In this document: piece after piece, positions 16,648 through 25,505 of the stretch
How positions within the stretch are numbered: the stretch's first letter is position 1
How the letters are laid out: the number at the start of each line of letters is the position of its first letter
Assembly (NCBI GenBank): GCA_029262875.1
Contig: JAJCYO010000055.1
Location: forward strand, 26,011 to 90,010
Direction of reading: 5' to 3'
From: Flavobacteriales bacterium
GTDB taxonomy: Bacteria; Bacteroidota; Bacteroidia; Flavobacteriales_E; Vicingaceae
DNA: 64,000 bases
The notes under the pieces: model-generated
Databases searched by the model: none
What the model was told of the DNA's origin: nothing
Seen by the model: only the letters and a program-made list of their open reading frames with translations
Program-made: the position numbers and the translations under genes

Positions 16648-17751
16648 TTAAACTAACTTATATAGCTTTCCTGGAAGCATTTTTACGACCCCATTAAATT
16701 CCATTTCTAATAGCATTGCAGTGGTCTTACTCATTGGTATTTTTGCCTGAAGTGAAAGTTCATCAATTCCAATTTTTTCTTGTTTTGACAGAATCGCTAC
16801 AATCGTTTTTTCTTCTGAGGAAAGTTCTACAAACAGTTGAGTTTGATTTTGTATCACTTTTTTTTCTGCTTCCCATCCCATGATGTATTCTATGTCTTTT
16901 ACCGATTGTATTAGGGCCGCTTTATTGATTTTTATTAAATTATTACAGCCTTCTGACTGGCTATCATTTAATCTTCCTGGTAATGCAAAAACATCTCTGT
17001 TGTAATCATTGGCAATATAGGCGGTAATCAATGATCCTCCTTTTTTACTTGATTCTATCACAATCGTTAAATCTGAAAGACCCGCAACAATTCTATTTCT
17101 TTTCGGGAAATTCTCACGATCAGGGTTTGTTCGACTTTTGTAATCAGTTAATAAGCCCCCATTTTCTATCATCTGTTTTGCAACTCCAGTATGCTGTGAA
17201 GGGTATAATTTATCCAGTCCATGCGCTAAGACCCCAACAGTTGGCAAGTTATTTTTAAGTGCTGCTTTATGTGAACAAATATCTATTCCATAAGCCAATC
17301 CACTAATAATTAACGGATGGTGTGGTTTTAATTCTTTTACAATTTTATCACAAAAACTTTTACCATATTCCGTTGCTTTTCGAGTTCCAACAATGCTAAT
17401 AACTTTAGGATTATTAAATTCAGCATTTCCTTTTGAATAAAGAAGAATGGGGCCATCTTCACAATGAAGTAACCTTTTTGGGTAGTTATCATTTAAATAA
17501 AATAGTGGTGTAATGTTGTTCTTTTTAATAAATATTAATTCTTCTTCTGCAATAGCCAACGCCTCTGTTTTATGTTGAATAATTTTCCTTGCATTAATCC
17601 CTCCTATCCCAGGAATTTTTTCTAAAACACCTTTTTTCTCCCTGAAAACTTGTTCTGAACTTCCACAATAAGCAATAAGTTTTTTAGCTGTAATGTCCCC
17701 AATGTTAGGGATGGAAGTAATTGCAATATGGTAAAGTAATTGTTCATTCAT
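16648..17751 (-). CDS. dprA: DNA-processing protein DprA
   Basis: A 367-residue cytoplasmic protein that binds incoming single-stranded DNA and loads RecA during natural transformation. Residues about 1-70 contain a helix-hairpin-helix/SAM-like region (IPNIGDITAKKLI, IPGIGGINARKI). Residues about 80-290 are the Rossmann DprA core (ISIVGTRKATEYG, ISGLAYGIDICSHKAAL, VLAHGLDKLYPSQH, GGSLITA). The C-terminal 60 residues form the winged-helix DML1-type domain. Full length for the family. Its start faces the kdsB promoter region. Confidence 0.95.
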   Translation of the reverse strand: MNEQLLYHIAITSIPNIGDITAKKLIAYCGSSEQVFREKKGVLEKIPGIGGINARKIIQHKTEALAIAEEELIFIKKNNITPLFYLNDNYPKRLLHCEDGPILLYSKGNAEFNNPKVISIVGTRKATEYGKSFCDKIVKELKPHHPLIISGLAYGIDICSHKAALKNNLPTVGVLAHGLDKLYPSQHTGVAKQMIENGGLLTDYKSRTNPDRENFPKRNRIVAGLSDLTIVIESSKKGGSLITAYIANDYNRDVFALPGRLNDSQSEGCNNLIKINKAALIQSVKDIEYIMGWEAEKKVIQNQTQLFVELSSEEKTIVAILSKQEKIGIDELSLQAKIPMSKTTAMLLEMEFNGVVKMLPGKLYKLV

Positions 17752-17820
17752 AGGCAGCTAAAATTAGCTATTCGAATATTGTTGAAATGTCGTTTAGTAA
17801 TGATATCCTCATTCTGTTAT

Positions 17821-17851
17821 TTGTCTCTTGCGTATCAAATTCCTATCTTCG
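17821..17851 (+). promoter_or_regulatory. Putative kdsB promoter
   Basis: TTG at 17821-17823, then 20 bases, then TATCTTCG at 17844-17851, one mismatch from TAnnTTTG. It would start transcription about 30 bases before the ATG at 17886 and argues against an earlier kdsB start at 17787. Confidence 0.4.
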
Positions 17852-17885
17852 TTTCTCAAAAACCTGCTTAGAAAAATATCCATAC

Positions 17886-18620
17886 ATGAAAATTTTAGGT
17901 ATAATTCCTTCACGATATGGATCGACCCGATTCCCTGGAAAACCTTTAGTAGATATTAATGGAAAGTCTATGATTCAGCGTGTCTATGAGCAAGCAAAAA
18001 AAGCAGGCTCCTTATCTGATGTTGTTGTTGCTACCGATGATGATAGAATATTTAATCACATTAAATCCTTTAAAGGCGATGTTGTCATGACCTCGTCTTC
18101 TCATGAAAGTGGAACGGAAAGATGTGCAGAGGTTATTGATAAAATGAATGGGTCTTATGATGTTGTGATAAACATACAGGGAGATGAACCTTTTATAGAC
18201 CCTGAGCAAATCAATCATTTGTGTTCTTGTTTTAATGATGCTAAAACAGACATTGCAACCCTCATTAAAAAAATCGATACAACAGAAGAACTCTTTAATC
18301 CAAACAGGCCAAAAGTAGAAGTTGATGACAACAGTTTTGCTGTAATGTTTAGTAGAAATGTTATTCCAGAACTTCCAAATATCGAAAAAGAAAATTGGTT
18401 AAAGGAGTCTTCTTTTTATAAACATATTGGTATTTATGGTTACCGTTCTAACGTATTGACTAAAATCAGTCAGCTCCCCATTTCTCCATTAGAACAAAAA
18501 GAACGGTTAGAACAATTGCGCTGGATAGAAAATGATTATGCCATAAAAGTGGCAGTAACAACACATGAAGCAATAGCAATTGATACTCCAGAGGATTTAG
18601 AAAAAATTACTTTTAAGTAG
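17886..18620 (+). CDS. kdsB: 3-deoxy-manno-octulosonate cytidylyltransferase
   Basis: A 244-residue CMP-Kdo synthetase, which activates Kdo with CTP for lipopolysaccharide inner-core assembly in the cytoplasm. Motifs: IIPSRYGSTRFPGKPL at the N-terminus (nucleotide binding), VATDDDRI, NIQGDEPFI (metal/catalytic Asp) and ERLEQLRWIENDY near the end. I place the start at 17886 because family members begin at this MKILGIIPSR point. A longer frame reaching 17787 would add 33 residues with no family similarity and would run through the likely promoter. Confidence 0.94.
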   Translation: MKILGIIPSRYGSTRFPGKPLVDINGKSMIQRVYEQAKKAGSLSDVVVATDDDRIFNHIKSFKGDVVMTSSSHESGTERCAEVIDKMNGSYDVVINIQGDEPFIDPEQINHLCSCFNDAKTDIATLIKKIDTTEELFNPNRPKVEVDDNSFAVMFSRNVIPELPNIEKENWLKESSFYKHIGIYGYRSNVLTKISQLPISPLEQKERLEQLRWIENDYAIKVAVTTHEAIAIDTPEDLEKITFK

Positions 18621-18659
18621 CCTTTCTTTTCTTTATTTTTATACATTCGCAAGCCCTAA

Positions 18660-19721
18660 ATGAAATTAGAACACTACATATCTGAATTACTTTTTAAATA
18701 CGACTGTGTTATTGTTCCTGGCTTAGGTGGTTTTGTTGCCAATTATAAATCTGCAACAATTCAACCCATTCAAAATACGTTTTCTCCTCCATCAAAAAGT
18801 ATTTCTTTTAATAAAAATCTAAACAATAATGATGGGCTCTTGGCTAATTTTATTGTGCAAAAAGAAGGGGTGAATTTTGAAGTTGCTTCAAAAAAAATTG
18901 AGGAGTTTGTTATAGAAATTAATCAAGATTTAAGACTGAAAAAACGCATTTTGTTGAATAACATTGGAACCCTGTTCTTAGATACTGAAAATCGAACTCA
19001 ATTTGAACCACAAAATACGGTCAACCACCTTTTGGGGTCTTATGGGTTGCCCGTTTTCCAAAAACAGCCTATTAAGCATAGTACTATAGAGGAAAAACTA
19101 ACCAAAGAATTTAAAGATAGGACAGCTCCATTAACGGTTGTAAAAGAGGCCAAAAGCAGAAAAACGAAATGGGTTGCTGCTGCTGTTATTGGTATTCCTT
19201 TGGCTTTTTTAGCAGGCTGGATGCCGAGCAATGTTGATTTAGGGGGTGATTTGAATTATGCCAACCTAAATCCTTTTAAGCCGGCCGAAAAAACAATTTA
19301 TGTACCATCAAAGTCGGGGGTTGTTTTTAATGAAGCCAAAAAAAGTACGGTTAAAGATCAAATTGCATTGGCTGATGAAAACACCTATTTTTTAGAGATA
19401 AGTTTTGATGAAAACAAAACTCCCGTTGTTGTTAAATTAAAAGAGCAGCCAACTGCTGAAGCTGTTTCAACCTACGTAGCGTCTTCATCAAGAGAGCTTC
19501 AATACCATATTGTTGGAGGCTGCTTCTCAAGTAAAAACAATGCAAGAAAAATGGTTAGAAAACTGAAAAGAGCAGGTTTTAACGCTTCCATTGTGGGGAA
19601 AAGAAAAGGCTTATGGACGGTAAGCTATAACAGTTTTGTAACTCGTAGAGAAGCTGTTAACGCATTGGCTGACGCCAAAGACCACAATACAAAAGCTTGG
19701 ATTTTAAATCAACCCTTTTAA
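18660..19721 (+). CDS. HU-CCDC81 and SPOR domain transmembrane protein
   Basis: A 353-residue protein typical of Bacteroidota. Residues about 1-65 and about 70-130 match the paired HU-CCDC81-type domains (start EHYISELLFKYDCVIVPGLG). A single transmembrane helix is at about 170-190 (WVAAAVIGIPLAFLAGW). A SPOR domain that binds denuded septal peptidoglycan occupies about 278-350 (YHIVGGCFSSKNNARKM, GLWTVSYNSF). The topology places an HU-like domain in the cytoplasm and SPOR in the periplasm, suggesting a division-site link between nucleoid or cytoplasmic factors and the wall; that role is inferred. It follows kdsB by 39 bases. Its stop overlaps the convergent gene's stop in a TTAA. Confidence 0.85.
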   Translation: MKLEHYISELLFKYDCVIVPGLGGFVANYKSATIQPIQNTFSPPSKSISFNKNLNNNDGLLANFIVQKEGVNFEVASKKIEEFVIEINQDLRLKKRILLNNIGTLFLDTENRTQFEPQNTVNHLLGSYGLPVFQKQPIKHSTIEEKLTKEFKDRTAPLTVVKEAKSRKTKWVAAAVIGIPLAFLAGWMPSNVDLGGDLNYANLNPFKPAEKTIYVPSKSGVVFNEAKKSTVKDQIALADENTYFLEISFDENKTPVVVKLKEQPTAEAVSTYVASSSRELQYHIVGGCFSSKNNARKMVRKLKRAGFNASIVGKRKGLWTVSYNSFVTRREAVNALADAKDHNTKAWILNQPF

Positions 19722-20671
19722 CTGAACTCTTTTTCAATTTTATCTGCTAAAAAAATTGAAAGTTTTACGTAAGATTCTTTTGTCCAACCAGCAACATGGG
19801 GGCTTAATATTACTTTATCAGATTGCACTAAATAATTAAACTCTTCTGGTAATTTTTTCGAGCTTATGGTTTCAAATGATTTCGTTTCATACTCCAAAAC
19901 ATCTAAGCAAGCACCCAGCACCTTGTTTGTTTTTAGTGCCCCCACCAAATCTTCAATACAAACATTATTACCTCGTGCAGTATTAATAACGTAAATGGAT
20001 TTTTTAAACTTTGATAAAAAATCACTGTTTACATAATGTTGTGTTTCTATAGAAAGCGGTAAATGAATGCTTAAAACATCTGTCGATTCAAAGATAATAT
20101 CCAATTCCACCTCATCAACATGACTATCGCTAAACCCACTTTTATATTTGTCGTATGCCATCACTCGGCAATCAAATCCAGAAAGTTTTTTAGCAAAAGC
20201 TTTTCCCATGTTTCCATATCCAATTATTCCTATTGTCTTCCCTGAAACTTCTAACCCTCTGTTTCCTTCTCTATCCCAAATTCCTTTTCCTACTTCGGCA
20301 TCTCCTTTTTTGAGTTGATTAAACAACATCAACAGCATTCCGAGAGCGTGTTCCCCAACTGCCGTCATATTTCCCTCTGGGGAATTAAACACCTTTATTC
20401 CTTTGGTTTCCGCATGGGTTACATCAATGTTTTCTAATCCTGACCCAGAACGAGCTATAAATTTTAATGCGTTTGCTTTATTTAAAAATGCTGAATCGAT
20501 GGTAAACCTACTTCTGATGACTATTCCAAAATAGTCCTCAATTTTAGATTCAATTTCTGTCTTCGATGAAGTGACATCTTGTTCACAAGAATACCCTAAA
20601 GCAGTAAGCTTTTGTTCCAGAACAGGGTGAACAGTATCTAAAAAAAGTATTTTCTTAAAATTAGGCTGCAT
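19718..20671 (-). CDS. D-2-hydroxyacid dehydrogenase (phosphoglycerate dehydrogenase-like)
   Basis: A 317-residue NAD-dependent D-isomer 2-hydroxyacid dehydrogenase. The NAD-binding GxGxxG motif is in TIGIIGYGNMGKAF. Catalytic residues follow in the family order: Arg in VINTARGNN, Glu in CLDVLEYE, His in LSPHVAGWT. There is no C-terminal ACT domain, unlike long SerA enzymes, so it could be a short 3-phosphoglycerate dehydrogenase or a relative with another substrate. The gene overlaps the end of mgtE by 11 bases on the same strand, implying coexpression. Confidence 0.88.
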   Translation of the reverse strand: MQPNFKKILFLDTVHPVLEQKLTALGYSCEQDVTSSKTEIESKIEDYFGIVIRSRFTIDSAFLNKANALKFIARSGSGLENIDVTHAETKGIKVFNSPEGNMTAVGEHALGMLLMLFNQLKKGDAEVGKGIWDREGNRGLEVSGKTIGIIGYGNMGKAFAKKLSGFDCRVMAYDKYKSGFSDSHVDEVELDIIFESTDVLSIHLPLSIETQHYVNSDFLSKFKKSIYVINTARGNNVCIEDLVGALKTNKVLGACLDVLEYETKSFETISSKKLPEEFNYLVQSDKVILSPHVAGWTKESYVKLSIFLADKIEKEFS

Positions 20672-22016
20672 ACATTAAGTAGCCTATAAAGAAGTACAAA
20701 AACAGTCCAAAAACATCATTAATCGTAGTAATAAAAGGCCCCGTTGCTAAAGCTGGATCTATTTTATATTTGTCCAACATTAAAGGAACTAATGTTCCGA
20801 AAATCGCTGCAAAAACAATAACAGACAAAAGTGATACACTAACAATTATACTTAACGTTAAGTCGTCACTAAAAAAGAAATTATAAATGAAAATTAAAGA
20901 CCCTAACACAATTCCGTTAATTAACCCAACCAGCAACTCCTTGAAAAGTTTTCTCCATATTCCATCTAAACCCAACGAGTTATTTGCCAATCCTTGTACC
21001 ACAATTGCCGATGACTGCACCCCTACATTTCCTGCCATCGCAGCAATTAAGGGAATAAAAAAAGCCATTTCTGGATGAATTTGAATTTGGCCTTCATAAG
21101 CCTCAATAACTTGAGCACCTAAAATTCCACCAAACAAACCAATTAGCAACCATGGCAGTCGTGCCCTTGTTAATACCCATGCATTATCTGAAGATTCCAC
21201 ATTTTCAGAAATACCTGATGCCATTTGATAATCTTTCTCTGCTTCTTCTCGAATAACATCTACCACATCATCAATGGTAATTCTTCCTAAAAGCCTTCCT
21301 ATTTCATCAATCACAGGGATTACGACCAAGTCATATTTATCCATTATTTGGGCTACCTCTTCATCATCAGCATCCACCTTCACCAAAATTACCTCATCGT
21401 TATAAACATCCTTTACCAAGGAGTTTTCCGGAGCTAATAATAATTTCTTTAAAGAAATTCTTCCTTGTAAAATATCATTTTCATCCACCACATATACCGT
21501 GTACATCTTTTCTACCTCTTCCGCCTGAGCCCTAATTTCTTTGATACATGTTAAGACATCCCAATCTATTTTAACCTTCACTAACTCCTTCGCCATTAAC
21601 CCACCAGCAGTATCCTCATCATAATTCAACAGGTCTATAATGTCTCCTGCTTGTTCAATGTCTTCAATGTGAGAAATTACTTCGTCTTGCTTGCTTTCTG
21701 ATAATTCCCCAATGACATCAGCAGCATCATCAGAATCTAAGTTGTCAATAATTTTCTCCGCAATTTCTTCTGATGAGATCGCCTCCAAAAATTTCTCACG
21801 AGTATCTTCGTCTAACTCAACTAACGCATCAGCCCCCAGTTCTTCAGGCAAAAAAGCATAAAATGCTTTCGCCTCATTGGTAGACTGTTCATCCAAAATT
21901 TCAGCAATATCAACCGCATGAAGCCCATCTATGAGCTCCAGAATTTTAGCCTCAACACTACCCTCTACAGCTGTGTTAAGTTGTTCTAAATATTCTTTCG
22001 TTAATTCGAATTGCAT
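20661..22016 (-). CDS. mgtE: Magnesium transporter MgtE
   Basis: A 451-residue Mg2+ channel of normal length. Residues about 1-130 are the acidic superhelical N domain, about 135-260 hold two CBS domains that sense cytoplasmic Mg2+, and about 285-450 contain five transmembrane helices with the PLIAAMAGNVGVQSSAI signature and the conserved Asp-rich tail ITTINDVFG. Inner membrane. Followed by a dehydrogenase gene overlapping by 11 bases. Two overlapping -7 boxes lie just upstream. Confidence 0.95.
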   Translation of the reverse strand: MQFELTKEYLEQLNTAVEGSVEAKILELIDGLHAVDIAEILDEQSTNEAKAFYAFLPEELGADALVELDEDTREKFLEAISSEEIAEKIIDNLDSDDAADVIGELSESKQDEVISHIEDIEQAGDIIDLLNYDEDTAGGLMAKELVKVKIDWDVLTCIKEIRAQAEEVEKMYTVYVVDENDILQGRISLKKLLLAPENSLVKDVYNDEVILVKVDADDEEVAQIMDKYDLVVIPVIDEIGRLLGRITIDDVVDVIREEAEKDYQMASGISENVESSDNAWVLTRARLPWLLIGLFGGILGAQVIEAYEGQIQIHPEMAFFIPLIAAMAGNVGVQSSAIVVQGLANNSLGLDGIWRKLFKELLVGLINGIVLGSLIFIYNFFFSDDLTLSIIVSVSLLSVIVFAAIFGTLVPLMLDKYKIDPALATGPFITTINDVFGLFLYFFIGYLMYAA

Positions 22017-22038
22017 GATTCCTTGCTTTTTAGCGTTG

Positions 22039-22054
22039 CAAAGCTACAAAATTA
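22039..22054 (-). promoter_or_regulatory. Two adjacent -7 boxes before mgtE
   Basis: On the minus strand TAATTTTG (22054-22047) and TAGCTTTG (22046-22039) lie side by side; both match TAnnTTTG exactly. They are 23-38 bases before the mgtE start. No consensus -33 TTG accompanies either. Confidence 0.4.
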
Positions 22055-22097
22055 TCGTGAGGAGCATTTTATGAAGTGCTTTTTCAAGTTCAACCAC

Positions 22098-22868
22098 CTA
22101 TCCTAACAAGTTCGTTAACCCCACAAACTGTTCAACACTTAGTTGTTCTGGTCTTAAGCTAAAGATTTCATTGCTTTTAATGTCATCGTTAATTACGCTT
22201 TTTAGTGAGTTTCGCATCGTTTTTCTGCGTTGATTAAAGGCCATTTTCACAATTGTTTTGAATCGTTTTTCATCACAATCCAACTTGGTTTTTTTGTTTC
22301 GTGTTAAGCGAATTACCGCAGATTTCACTTTTGGTGGAGGATCAAAAACATCCTCATTTACTGTAAATAAGTATTCGATATCATAAAACGCCTGTAACAA
22401 AACACTTGTTATTCCATACGTTTTTGAACCTGGGCCGGCAGCAATTCTTTCAGCAACCTCTTTTTGAAACATTCCAACCACTTCTGGGATTTGCTCCTTA
22501 TAATCCAAGACTTTGAATAAAATCTGAGAAGAAATATTATATGGGAAGTTTCCAATTACAGCAAATGGCTCTTTCTCGATAATATCGTTCAAATCCATTT
22601 TTAAAAAATCTCCATAGATGATGTTTCCTTTTAAAACTGGGTATTTTTCTGCTAAAAACCCGATCGACTCTCTGTCTACGTCAACAGCATAGGTTTGGTA
22701 ATTTTTTTGCTCAATTAAATACTGTGTCAGCACACCCATTCCTGGCCCGACCTCAACAACTTTTTTGTATTGGTCCTTTAAGGAAAGTGCATCAACAATT
22801 TTTTTTGCGATCTCTAAATCGGTCAAAAAGTGTTGTCCAAGGTGTTTTTTTGCTTTTACTTTTTGCAA
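22098..22868 (-). CDS. rsmA: 16S rRNA (adenine1518-N6/adenine1519-N6) dimethyltransferase
   Basis: A 256-residue KsgA/RsmA methyltransferase that dimethylates two adjacent adenines in helix 45 of 16S rRNA during small-subunit maturation. Motifs: KKHLGQHFL at the N-terminus, [14 protein letters not shown] (SAM motif I) and [15 protein letters not shown] (catalytic motif IV, NxPY type). The start appears to be TTG at 22868; no in-frame ATG fits before the conserved [17 protein letters not shown] box lies 34 bases upstream. Confidence 0.95.
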   Translation of the reverse strand: MQKVKAKKHLGQHFLTDLEIAKKIVDALSLKDQYKKVVEVGPGMGVLTQYLIEQKNYQTYAVDVDRESIGFLAEKYPVLKGNIIYGDFLKMDLNDIIEKEPFAVIGNFPYNISSQILFKVLDYKEQIPEVVGMFQKEVAERIAAGPGSKTYGITSVLLQAFYDIEYLFTVNEDVFDPPPKVKSAVIRLTRNKKTKLDCDEKRFKTIVKMAFNQRRKTMRNSLKSVINDDIKSNEIFSLRPEQLSVEQFVGLTNLLG

Positions 22869-22901
22869 TATCGTGGGTTATTTAAAGTTGTTTGTATATT
22901 G

Positions 22902-22909
22902 CAAAGGTA
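22902..22909 (-). promoter_or_regulatory. Putative -7 box for rsmA
   Basis: Reads TACCTTTG on the minus strand, exact to TAnnTTTG, 34 bases before the TTG start. The box lies in the 56-base divergent gap with the VWA gene. Confidence 0.42.
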
Positions 22910-22924
22910 ACATAACAAGGCTTA

Positions 22925-24208
22925 ATGAAGGGTTTTTATTTTTTATTACTGTATTGCTGCTCACTATATAGTTCAGCACAAACCTATCGCGCATTGGTAA
23001 ATGCTGAGCCTATTTTTGTTAATAAAATTGATATTTCTGAATTAAAGGAAAATCAACTATACATTGCAATGCCTTTCGCAAAAAAAACGGTTTTAAATCC
23101 CAATCAAAAAAAACAGCTTAACGAAAGGGTGGTTATTAAATTAGAATTGGTGTATACAAAATACCGAAAGGCAAGCTCTTTTAATCAAAAAACACTAAAT
23201 AAAAACCGACTAAAAGAACTTCATAAATTAGTCCCGAGTTTATTTGAAAATCGCTTTTGGGGTTTCGATTTGGTCAGCCAAACCAATGGAGATTCTCCCG
23301 AGATTTGTAATAAAATGTTTCATGGTTTTATTGTCACTTTCCGTCCAAATTCAACAAATAACATGCTCGATTTAGAAGCCCGTTATTTAGAAGACATGGT
23401 TGAGGCTCTTGTAAAACAAGATAGCTTAGATAACGATACCGTCCCTATGAATTATGACATTAAAACACATTATGACAAACAAATTGGCTACGTTCACGAT
23501 ACCATTTGGTATGTAGACACCATAACGGGCCCTGCTCCTCCTGATTTTTTTTACTTGCAAGCCCTCTATAATGATACAACCGTCTTAGGTGCATTTAAAC
23601 GAAACACACATTGGAAAAACTTTATTGTTGTTACAGATGTCACTGGTTCTATGTCTCCATATAGTGCTCAAGTTTTTGTTTGGTTAAAGAAACAAGCAGA
23701 ACAAAAGACTGCTCAGTATTTTGTGTTTTTTAACGATGGGGACGAAAAGCCATCTGCGAAGAAAAAGCCTTTAGAGACAGGGGGTATTTACATTAGTAAA
23801 AACAAAAGCTTAGATGCGGTGATTAAAACAGCAACAAAGTGTATGAAGAATGGCTCTGGAGGAGGAGAGCATATGGAAAATGATATAGAAGCAATTATTG
23901 ATGGAGCAAAACAATACCCAGAGGCCGATGAAATCATTTTAGTTGCCGATAACATGGAAAGCATGCGTGATTATAAATACATTAAAAAAATTAAAAAGCC
24001 TGTTCATATTATTCTTTGTGGAGCAGAAAACAGAATTAATGTTCAATACTTAGACTTAGCTCGGCAAACCAAAGGAACCATTCATACGATAAATGCTGAT
24101 GTGGTCAACCTCCAAAGATTTAAAGAAGGTGAGCATTTTTTTATTGATGATAAGGAGTATATGTTCCAAAAAGGAAGGTTCCATGCTATTTATGAGAAGT
24201 TTTATTAA
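22925..24208 (+). CDS. Exported von Willebrand factor A-like domain protein
   Basis: A 427-residue protein with a signal peptide (about 1-18, LYSSAQ). Residues about 230-400 look like a VWA domain: the MIDAS-type start FIVVTDVTGSMSPYS (Asp-x-Thr-Gly-Ser instead of the usual DxSxS), a later IILVADNMESM strand and VHIILCGAENR. The N-terminal 200 residues match no family I know; they contain several Asp/Asn-rich segments. Likely a periplasmic or surface metal-dependent binding protein. Divergent from rsmA; stop overlaps the convergent arsenosugar-cluster gene within TTAA. Confidence 0.7.
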   Translation: MKGFYFLLLYCCSLYSSAQTYRALVNAEPIFVNKIDISELKENQLYIAMPFAKKTVLNPNQKKQLNERVVIKLELVYTKYRKASSFNQKTLNKNRLKELHKLVPSLFENRFWGFDLVSQTNGDSPEICNKMFHGFIVTFRPNSTNNMLDLEARYLEDMVEALVKQDSLDNDTVPMNYDIKTHYDKQIGYVHDTIWYVDTITGPAPPDFFYLQALYNDTTVLGAFKRNTHWKNFIVVTDVTGSMSPYSAQVFVWLKKQAEQKTAQYFVFFNDGDEKPSAKKKPLETGGIYISKNKSLDAVIKTATKCMKNGSGGGEHMENDIEAIIDGAKQYPEADEIILVADNMESMRDYKYIKKIKKPVHIILCGAENRINVQYLDLARQTKGTIHTINADVVNLQRFKEGEHFFIDDKEYMFQKGRFHAIYEKFY

Positions 24209-24900
24209 AAACTTATTTTATTTTTATAATAAGCATATAACCCCTCTGGAGCAACTCCTACAATTTTTTTGATGTGCATAATTGAAAAAATAGTTTGCAA
24301 CTTTACTGCTCCAAGCTTATCATATTTACGGGTAGAAGTAATGACTTTTTGAGGGAGCTTAATGTAGTTTGTGGCCAACTTAATTCTTGACATAATTTCA
24401 ATGTCTTCCATAACCACCCATTCCTCATTAAACCCTCCTATTTGATTAAACAATGTTCTTGTAATAAACAGAGACTGATCTCCTCCGCTTGCTATGTCCC
24501 ATTTAAAACGAGTAAACCAACTCCAAAAATTAAAAAAGAAAGTCTTTTTATTAAATGTCATTCTAAAGCTTCCGGCTTGCTTATCGAGTGAGACAGCTTT
24601 TATTATTGCCTCGTCAAATCCTTTTGGAGGAAAAGTATCAGCATGTAAAAAATAAACTATTTCTCCTTCTGCTTTCCTCGCTCCAACATTTAACTGTTTT
24701 GCACGCCCTTTGGAGGAGTTTAATGTAATAACCTCCTTTCGCGATTCAACTAAGGTTGTGGTCTGGTCTGTGCTTTCACCATCAACAACAATGATTTCTG
24801 AAGTAATATTTTGGGATCTAATTTTTTGAAGATGAGTTAACAATTTTGTGATTCCTTCAGCTTCATTATGGGTTGGAATAATAATGCTAAGTTGCAACAT
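24205..24900 (-). CDS. TIGR04283-family glycosyltransferase (arsenosugar-type cluster)
   Basis: A 231-residue family 2 glycosyltransferase. The GT-A start LSIIIPTHNEAEGI and the donor-binding region VVDGESTDQT are clear, with VYFLHADTFPP supplying the DxD-like metal site (HADT) and SGGDQSLFITR and EDIEIMSRIK later in the domain. This arrangement matches TIGR04283, a family found with arsS. No transmembrane helix is evident. The start codon shares one base with the stop codon of the upstream TIGR04282 gene. Chemistry is unproven; addition of a sugar moiety in an arsenosugar path is the family-based inference. Confidence 0.85.
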   Translation of the reverse strand: MLQLSIIIPTHNEAEGITKLLTHLQKIRSQNITSEIIVVDGESTDQTTTLVESRKEVITLNSSKGRAKQLNVGARKAEGEIVYFLHADTFPPKGFDEAIIKAVSLDKQAGSFRMTFNKKTFFFNFWSWFTRFKWDIASGGDQSLFITRTLFNQIGGFNEEWVVMEDIEIMSRIKLATNYIKLPQKVITSTRKYDKLGAVKLQTIFSIMHIKKIVGVAPEGLYAYYKNKISF

Positions 24901-25505
24901 TAAATCACATGTTTTATTTCATCATAAATGCTTGAACGCTCTAAATCCTCTATTGTGTCAATATCGTTTAGTGTTTCAAGTAAAGAAAAACCAATCCTTT
25001 TTTCTGTTAGCTCTATTAAGGTCTTTTCTAATAAATCATTGGTGCTCCAGTGCTTATTTTTAAAAACAGAATAATGTTTTTTAGTCATTCCCACTAAATA
25101 ATACCCACCATCTTCTGCAGGGCCAAAAACTACCTCGTTATTATTTAATTCATCAAATCCTTTTTGAATGATTTGAGTTGAAATATCCGGCAAATCAGAA
25201 CCTATTAAAATTATTTTCTGAAAACCACTTTTAAAGCCTTTTTCGAAAGAATTTTGCATTTTTTGGCCTAAATCAGCTCCTTTTTGAACGTTTTTGAGTG
25301 TTTTTGGCCATTTTTCTTCAATTATCACATCAGAAAAATAGATGGTTTTATCAGATGAGATTTGGTTGGTAACATTTTCAGTGATTTCTACCAAGTGTTT
25401 ATAAACTTGAAATGCTGCTTCTGTTCCAATGGTTTTAGCCAAGCGTGTTTTGACTTTACCAAGCTTAATGTTTTTTACAAAAACAATGAGGAGTGTTTTA
25501 CTCAT
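24900..25505 (-). CDS. TIGR04282-family transferase (arsenosugar-type cluster)
   Basis: A 201-residue protein of the TIGR04282 family (DUF2064, nucleotidyltransferase/glycosyltransferase-like A fold). Signature parts: LLIVFVKNIKLGKVKTRLAK at the start (the VKTRL pattern), LIGSDLPDIS (acidic metal-binding site) and VFGPAEDGGYYLVGM. It is cytoplasmic. It overlaps the rhodanese gene by 8 bases and abuts TIGR04283, so the three are cotranslated. In this family it is proposed to make an activated sugar or transfer for arsenosugar synthesis. Confidence 0.85.
   Translation of the reverse strand: MSKTLLIVFVKNIKLGKVKTRLAKTIGTEAAFQVYKHLVEITENVTNQISSDKTIYFSDVIIEEKWPKTLKNVQKGADLGQKMQNSFEKGFKSGFQKIILIGSDLPDISTQIIQKGFDELNNNEVVFGPAEDGGYYLVGMTKKHYSVFKNKHWSTNDLLEKTLIELTEKRIGFSLLETLNDIDTIEDLERSSIYDEIKHVI

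Noticed and set aside
17787..17885. N-terminal extension of kdsB by 33 residues
   Set aside because: The extension has no family similarity and runs through a likely promoter (17821-17851); the conserved enzyme begins at 17886.
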